Assembly (NCBI RefSeq): GCF_902859765.1
Contig: NZ_CADIJV010000004.1
Coordinates: forward strand, 186,001 to 250,000
Source of the DNA: Achromobacter pulmonis
Lineage (GTDB): Bacteria; Pseudomonadota; Gammaproteobacteria; Burkholderiales; Burkholderiaceae_B
DNA: 64,000 nt
Direction of reading: 5' to 3'
Positions 59,834 to 64,000 of this stretch are shown piece after piece. The notes under the pieces were generated by a model that worked only from the letters and a program-made list of their open reading frames with translations, did no database searches and had not been told where the DNA came from. Within the stretch, counting starts at the first letter, position 1. Every line of letters begins with the position of its first letter. Made by a program: the position numbers and the translations under genes.

Positions 59834-60046
59834 TCAGCAGCAGCCGATGCGCTTCTTGCCGCCGTAGCGGGCATCCTGGCGCTCGCGGAAGAACGCCTCG
59901 TAGCTCATCGGCTCCTGGTCCGGATGGGTGCGCCGCATGTGCTCGACGTAGGTCTCGTAGTCTGGCACCCCGACCATCAACCGCAGCGTCTGGCCGAGAT
60001 AGCGGCCGGCGGCGCCGGCCGCCGAGGTCATGTTGGAAAACAGCAT
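59834..60046 (-). CDS. YbdD/YjiX-family small protein
   Basis: A 70-residue protein of the YbdD/YjiX family, almost always encoded right after cstA/btsT-type carriers. Motifs are LGQTLRLMVGVPDYETYVEH and HPDQEPMSYEAFFRERQ, ending GGKKRIGCC. It is thought to be an accessory part of the transporter. GGAGG precedes ATG 60046. The gap to cstA is 17 bases. Confidence 0.9.
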   Translation of the reverse strand: MLFSNMTSAAGAAGRYLGQTLRLMVGVPDYETYVEHMRRTHPDQEPMSYEAFFRERQDARYGGKKRIGCC

Positions 60047-60063
60047 GGCGGCGCCTCCCGGCC

Positions 60064-62151
60064 TCAGTCCGCGCCGGCGGCCGCGGCGGCCGGCAGGGTT
60101 TCGTAGGGCGTTTCGCGCGCGCTCGGCTGGTTCTCGGCGCGGGCGCGCTGCACCGAACGGATGCCGAACACCACGATGCTGACCACCACGAACATGAAGA
60201 TCGCGCACAGGCCGGCGTTGATGTAGTCGTTCAGCACCACGCGCGACATTTCCGCCAGCGACTTGGCCGGAGCCAGCACCTTGCCTTCGGCGATCGCGGC
60301 GGTGTACTTGGCCGCGTGCGACAGGAAGCTGACCTTGGGGTCGGCGTGGAACAGCTTCTGCCAGCCGGCGGTCAGGGTGCACGCCAGCAGCCACAGCGTG
60401 GGCAGCACGGTGACCCAGGCGTAGCGATCGCGCTTCATCTTGAACAGCACCACGGTGCCCAGGGTCAGCGCGATCGCGGCCAGCATCTGGTTGGCGATGC
60501 CGAACAGCGGCCACAGTGTGTTGATGCCGCCCAGCGGATCGACCACGCCCTGGTACAGGAAGTAGCCCCAGGCCGCCACGCACAGGCCGGTGGCGATCAG
60601 GTTGGCCGGCAGCGACTCGGTGCGCTTGAGCGACGGCGCGAAGGTGCCCAGCAGGTCCTGCAGCATGAAGCGGCCGGCGCGGGTGCCGGCATCCACCGCC
60701 GTCAGGATGAACAGCGCCTCGAACAGGATGGCGAAGTGGTACCAGAACGCCATCATGCTGGGGCCGCCGATGGCCTGGTGCAAGATGTGCGCCATACCCA
60801 CGGCCAGGGTCGGCGCGCCGCCGGCGCGCGAGATGATGGTGCTTTCGCCCACGTCCTTGGCGGTCTGCACCAGGTCGGCCGGCGTCACCACGAAGCCCCA
60901 GCTGGACACCACCTGGGCCACCTGGTCAGGCGTGGTGCCGATGACGGCCGCCGGGCTGTTCATGGCGTAATAGATGCCCGGCTCGATCACGCAAGCGGCC
61001 ACCAGCGCCATGATGGCGACGAACGATTCCATCAGCATGCCGCCGTAACCGATGTAGCGGGCCTGGGTTTCGTTCTCGATCAGCTTGGGCGTGGTGCCCG
61101 ACGAGATCAGGGCATGGAAGCCCGACACCGCGCCGCAGGCGATGGTGATGAACAGGAACGGGAACAGGTTGCCCGACCACACCGGGCCGGTGCCGTCCAC
61201 GAATTGGGTCAGCGCCGGCATTTTCAGCTCGGGCGCGACCACCACGATGCCGATGGCCAGGCCGACGATGGTGCCGATCTTCAGGAAGGTCGACAGATAG
61301 TCGCGCGGCGCCAGCAGCAGCCACACCGGCAGCACCGAGGCGATGAAGCCGTAGATGATCAGGATCCAGGTCAGGCCCTTGCCGTCGAAGTCGAACATCG
61401 GGCCGATGACCGGATGCGCAGCCACGTCCTGGCCGAACACGATGGCGGCCATCAGGCCGACGAAGCCGATGACCGACACTTCGCCGATCTTGCCCGGGCG
61501 GATGTAGCGCAGGTATACGCCCATGAAGAGCGCGATGGGAATGGTCACGGCCACCGTGAACGTGCCCCACGGCGAGTGCGTCAGGGCCTTGACCACGATC
61601 AGCGCCAGCACCGCCAGGATGATGACCATGATCATGAAGGCGCCGAACAGCGCGATCACGCCCGGGATCTTGCCCAGCTCGGACTTGACCAGGTCGCCCA
61701 GCGAACGGCCGTCGCGGCGCGTCGAGATGAACAGGATGGTGAAGTCCTGCACCGCGCCGGCAAACACCACGCCGGCCAGGATCCACAGCATGCCGGGCAG
61801 GTAGCCCATCTGCGCGGCCAGCACGGGGCCGACCAGCGGGCCGGCGCCGGCGATGGCGGCGAAGTGGTGGCCGAACAGCACGTGCTTGTTGGTCGGCACG
61901 TAGTCCAGGCCGTCGTTGTACTTCCAGGCCGGCGTCATGCGCGTCGGGTCAAGGCGGAACACCTTGTTGGCGATGAAGCGGCTGTAATACCGGTATGCGA
62001 TCAAGTACACGCAGACGGCGGCGATCACCACCCATAGCGCGTTGACGGTCTCCCCTCTGGCCAGCGCCACGGTGCCGAGCGCGAACGCGCCCAATACCGC
62101 AACCGCCAGCCAGACCAGGTGCTGACCCAGTCCCTTACTGCTGGTTTGCAT
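60064..62151 (-). CDS. cstA: Carbon starvation protein CstA/BtsT-type carrier
   Basis: A 695-residue inner-membrane carrier with many predicted helices. Motifs are YVPTNKHVLFGHHFAAIAGA, GPVLAAQMGYLPGMLWILAG and SGTTPKLIENETQARYIGYG. Family members import pyruvate or peptides in carbon-limited cells. AGGAG lies 6 bases before ATG 62151. A two-component system starts divergently at 62469, as with BtsSR/MctSR control of related carriers. Confidence 0.94.
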   Translation of the reverse strand: MQTSSKGLGQHLVWLAVAVLGAFALGTVALARGETVNALWVVIAAVCVYLIAYRYYSRFIANKVFRLDPTRMTPAWKYNDGLDYVPTNKHVLFGHHFAAIAGAGPLVGPVLAAQMGYLPGMLWILAGVVFAGAVQDFTILFISTRRDGRSLGDLVKSELGKIPGVIALFGAFMIMVIILAVLALIVVKALTHSPWGTFTVAVTIPIALFMGVYLRYIRPGKIGEVSVIGFVGLMAAIVFGQDVAAHPVIGPMFDFDGKGLTWILIIYGFIASVLPVWLLLAPRDYLSTFLKIGTIVGLAIGIVVVAPELKMPALTQFVDGTGPVWSGNLFPFLFITIACGAVSGFHALISSGTTPKLIENETQARYIGYGGMLMESFVAIMALVAACVIEPGIYYAMNSPAAVIGTTPDQVAQVVSSWGFVVTPADLVQTAKDVGESTIISRAGGAPTLAVGMAHILHQAIGGPSMMAFWYHFAILFEALFILTAVDAGTRAGRFMLQDLLGTFAPSLKRTESLPANLIATGLCVAAWGYFLYQGVVDPLGGINTLWPLFGIANQMLAAIALTLGTVVLFKMKRDRYAWVTVLPTLWLLACTLTAGWQKLFHADPKVSFLSHAAKYTAAIAEGKVLAPAKSLAEMSRVVLNDYINAGLCAIFMFVVVSIVVFGIRSVQRARAENQPSARETPYETLPAAAAAGAD

Positions 62152-62468
62152 AAGTGCTCCTCTAGCCTCCCGCCCTGCTTTTGGCGTGAAACGTTTTTTT
62201 CGTCCCGCGGGTAGGCAGACTCATTGTTGTAGGGTGGCGGACGCAGGCGTCCGCACGGCGTCCGGTCGACGCGGGCGTTAGTATTTCGGTTTGCCCCAGG
62301 CGCAACAAGCGCGGAACTACGCAAGTCCCCTACGTGGTACTACGGAATGCGCCGCAGCATATTCAAGGCCGGGATCGTAAAATCGATCGCGCGCCCGCTT
62401 GCAGGGCGGCGGCCTTTCTTCCTTGATGCATCGCAACACGCGCGCCTCGCGCTGATACAAATCCCCTG
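62152..62468. promoter_or_regulatory. 317-base intergenic region between cstA and the sensor kinase
   Basis: No gene is seen. The region has a perfect dyad, GCGGACGC-AG-GCGTCCGC, at 62237-62254. CTACG occurs three times at 62317, 62330 and 62340, spaced 13 and 10 bases apart. These are candidate binding sites for the neighbouring NarL-family regulator. T-runs lie near 62194-62201. Confidence 0.45.
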
Positions 62469-63890
62469 ATGAAGCTGCGCCTCAAAATCCTCTTGCTGGC
62501 CGCCGTCCCCCTGCTGGTGGCGCTGGCGGCCATCGCCGTGGCGGTGTACGTGCAGGGCCTGCAATTGGCCCAGCGCGAGAAAGAAGTAGTGGAAAACGCC
62601 TGGCTCGGCAGCAAGGAAAGCGAACTGCGCCACTACGTCAGCCTGGCCTACAGCGCCATCGCCCCGCTGCAGGACGCCAGCGATGGCGACGCCGCGCGCG
62701 AGCGCGCGCTGGCGCTGCTGGCGCAGATGGAATTCGGCCACGACGGCTATTTCTTCGTCTACGACCTGCGCGGCAAGAATCTGATGCATCCGCGCCAGCC
62801 CGAACTGGTCGGCCAGGAGCTCTGGAACCTGCGCGACACCCGGGGACAGCCGGTGATCCAGAACCTGCTGGCCGCCGCCCGCCACGGCGGCAGCCAGGGC
62901 CAGGCGGTTCACTATCTCTGGGAAAAGCCCTCGACCCACCAGACCGTCGAAAAGCTCGGCTACGTGGTGGTGCTGGAACGCTGGGGCTGGATGCTCGGCA
63001 CCGGCATCTACCTGGACGACGTCGAGCAGGCGCTGGCGCACATCGACGCCGCCGCCCAGGCCAACATCCGCAACATGTTCGCCTGGGTCGCCGGTATCGC
63101 GGCGGTCTCGATCCTGGGCGTGGCGGCCTGCGGGCTGGCGCTCAATATCAGCGACCATCGCCAATCCGACGCCAAGCTGCGGCTGATGGCCCAGCAACTG
63201 GTGCGCTCGCAGGAAGACGAACGCGCGCGCCTGTCGCGCGAGCTGCACGACGGCATCAGCCAGGTGCTGGTGTCGGGCAAGCTGGCTCTCGAAGCCGCCC
63301 GCGACCGCCTGCGCCAGGCCCTGGGGGCCGAGCCGCGCGCGCTGGCGCACATCGACACCCCGTTGGGCGGCGCGCTCGACCGCCTCAATAGCGCCGTGGG
63401 CGAGGTACGCCGCATCTCGCACAACCTGCGCCCCGCGCTGCTGGACGACCTGGGCCTGCCGGCCGCGCTGGAACACCTGGGCCGCGAATTCGCCAGCGCC
63501 AGCCAGCACGGCGCCGCGCCGCTGGCCGTGCGCCTGTCCACCCAGGGCCGGCCGGTGAAACTGCCCGAGGCCTACGCCACCGCCCTGTTCCGCGTCACCC
63601 AGGAGGCGCTCACCAACGTGGTGCGCCACGCCGGCGCCCGCCACGCCGACCTGACGCTGACCTACGCCGAGCGCGAACTGCGCCTGACCATTCACGACGA
63701 CGGCCGCGGCTTCGACTACGCCGCGGTGCAGCAGGACCCGCGCGGCGGCATCGGCCTGCGCAACATGCGCGAACGCATGACGGCGCTGTCCGGCAGCCTC
63801 AGCTTCCACACCTCCAACCAGGGCACCACCCTGCAGGCCTGGCTGCCCTTGCCGCCAGCCCCCTCTTCCGACGCTTCCCCCTCCGTATGA
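62469..63890 (+). CDS. Cache-domain sensor histidine kinase (MctS-like)
   Basis: A 473-residue kinase. Transmembrane segments lie at about 6-30 and 203-226. Between them is a single Cache domain with GHDGYFFVYDLRGKNLMHP, typical for sensing small carboxylates. The HisKA_3 phospho-acceptor is His260 in LSRELHDGISQVL. The HATPase has TQEALTNVVRHAGA and GGIGLRNMRERM. It is divergent from cstA and overlaps the next regulator gene as ATGA. A role in sensing pyruvate or a similar acid to induce cstA is inferred. Confidence 0.9.
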   Translation: MKLRLKILLLAAVPLLVALAAIAVAVYVQGLQLAQREKEVVENAWLGSKESELRHYVSLAYSAIAPLQDASDGDAARERALALLAQMEFGHDGYFFVYDLRGKNLMHPRQPELVGQELWNLRDTRGQPVIQNLLAAARHGGSQGQAVHYLWEKPSTHQTVEKLGYVVVLERWGWMLGTGIYLDDVEQALAHIDAAAQANIRNMFAWVAGIAAVSILGVAACGLALNISDHRQSDAKLRLMAQQLVRSQEDERARLSRELHDGISQVLVSGKLALEAARDRLRQALGAEPRALAHIDTPLGGALDRLNSAVGEVRRISHNLRPALLDDLGLPAALEHLGREFASASQHGAAPLAVRLSTQGRPVKLPEAYATALFRVTQEALTNVVRHAGARHADLTLTYAERELRLTIHDDGRGFDYAAVQQDPRGGIGLRNMRERMTALSGSLSFHTSNQGTTLQAWLPLPPAPSSDASPSV

Positions 63891-64000
63891 CCGACCCTGG
63901 CTCCCCCATCCGATTGCTGCTGATCGACGACCACCCGCTGGTGCGCGACGGCCTGCGCCTGCGCCTGGAAACCGTGCCGCACCTGCAGGTGGTGGGCGAG
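63887..64000 (+). CDS. NarL/FixJ-type response regulator, 5' part only
   Basis: The first 38 codons of a receiver domain: PIRLLLIDDHPLVRDGLRLR with the acidic pair Asp-Asp-His. The gene continues beyond the window. Its ATG overlaps the kinase stop, so the pair is co-translated. Confidence 0.88.
   Translation, partial: MTDPGSPIRLLLIDDHPLVRDGLRLRLETVPHLQVVGE

Overview
The window is about 64 kb of very GC-rich, densely coding DNA with no rRNA, tRNA, phage, insertion sequence or CRISPR array that I could see. The gene style (three Bug/TctC-type solute receptors, many LysR/GntR/TetR/MocR regulators next to small catabolic operons, a full membrane nitrate reductase operon, and TTG/GTG starts) suggests a beta-proteobacterium of the Alcaligenaceae, most like Achromobacter or Bordetella. 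This is judged by protein style, not by a database search.

Positions 1-16,000 hold accessory metabolism: a Rid-family protein, LysR regulators, a Bacillus-Tgl-like transglutaminase, a catR-catB-Bug locus, a GntR-controlled dehydratase/RraA/Bug operon, an exported Asp-box protein, MetY, and ubiUVT. UbiUVT make ubiquinone without oxygen. Positions 14,300-33,500 form one anaerobic respiration block, read mostly on the minus strand: narK1, narK2, narGHJI, ppiC, moaA, a beta-carbonic anhydrase, mobB, narX, narL, then ubiU, ubiV, ubiT. nnrS lies divergently behind an NsrR-type operator. The narK1 and narG upstream regions share the same two-part element with identical spacing.

Positions 33,500-46,000 hold an M20 hydrolase with a Bug receptor, then an anaerobic ribonucleotide reductase locus. 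There NrdD is split: the catalytic protein lacks its glycyl-radical tail, and the tail is encoded by a separate 60-codon gene just before nrdG. Next comes a MocR regulator facing a degradative HMG-CoA reductase and a TctA/TctB-like transporter, likely a mevalonate uptake and use operon.

Positions 46,000-54,000 hold a nitronate-monooxygenase-like gene, then a periplasmic methionine-sulfoxide system: cytochrome b, MsrP-like molybdoenzyme, a methionine-rich MXKDX repeat protein, exported MsrB and exported MsrA. The 5' end of this operon seems damaged: a 15-codon relic of a sensor kinase abuts a cytochrome gene that has lost its normal start. An AT-rich, repeat-filled leader then precedes a classical autotransporter.

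Positions 54,000-64,000 hold dps, a TetR / PhlG-like hydrolase / MFS locus, a second TetR, an M24-fold hydrolase lacking metal ligands, and cstA-ybdD with a divergent two-component system that runs off the right edge.
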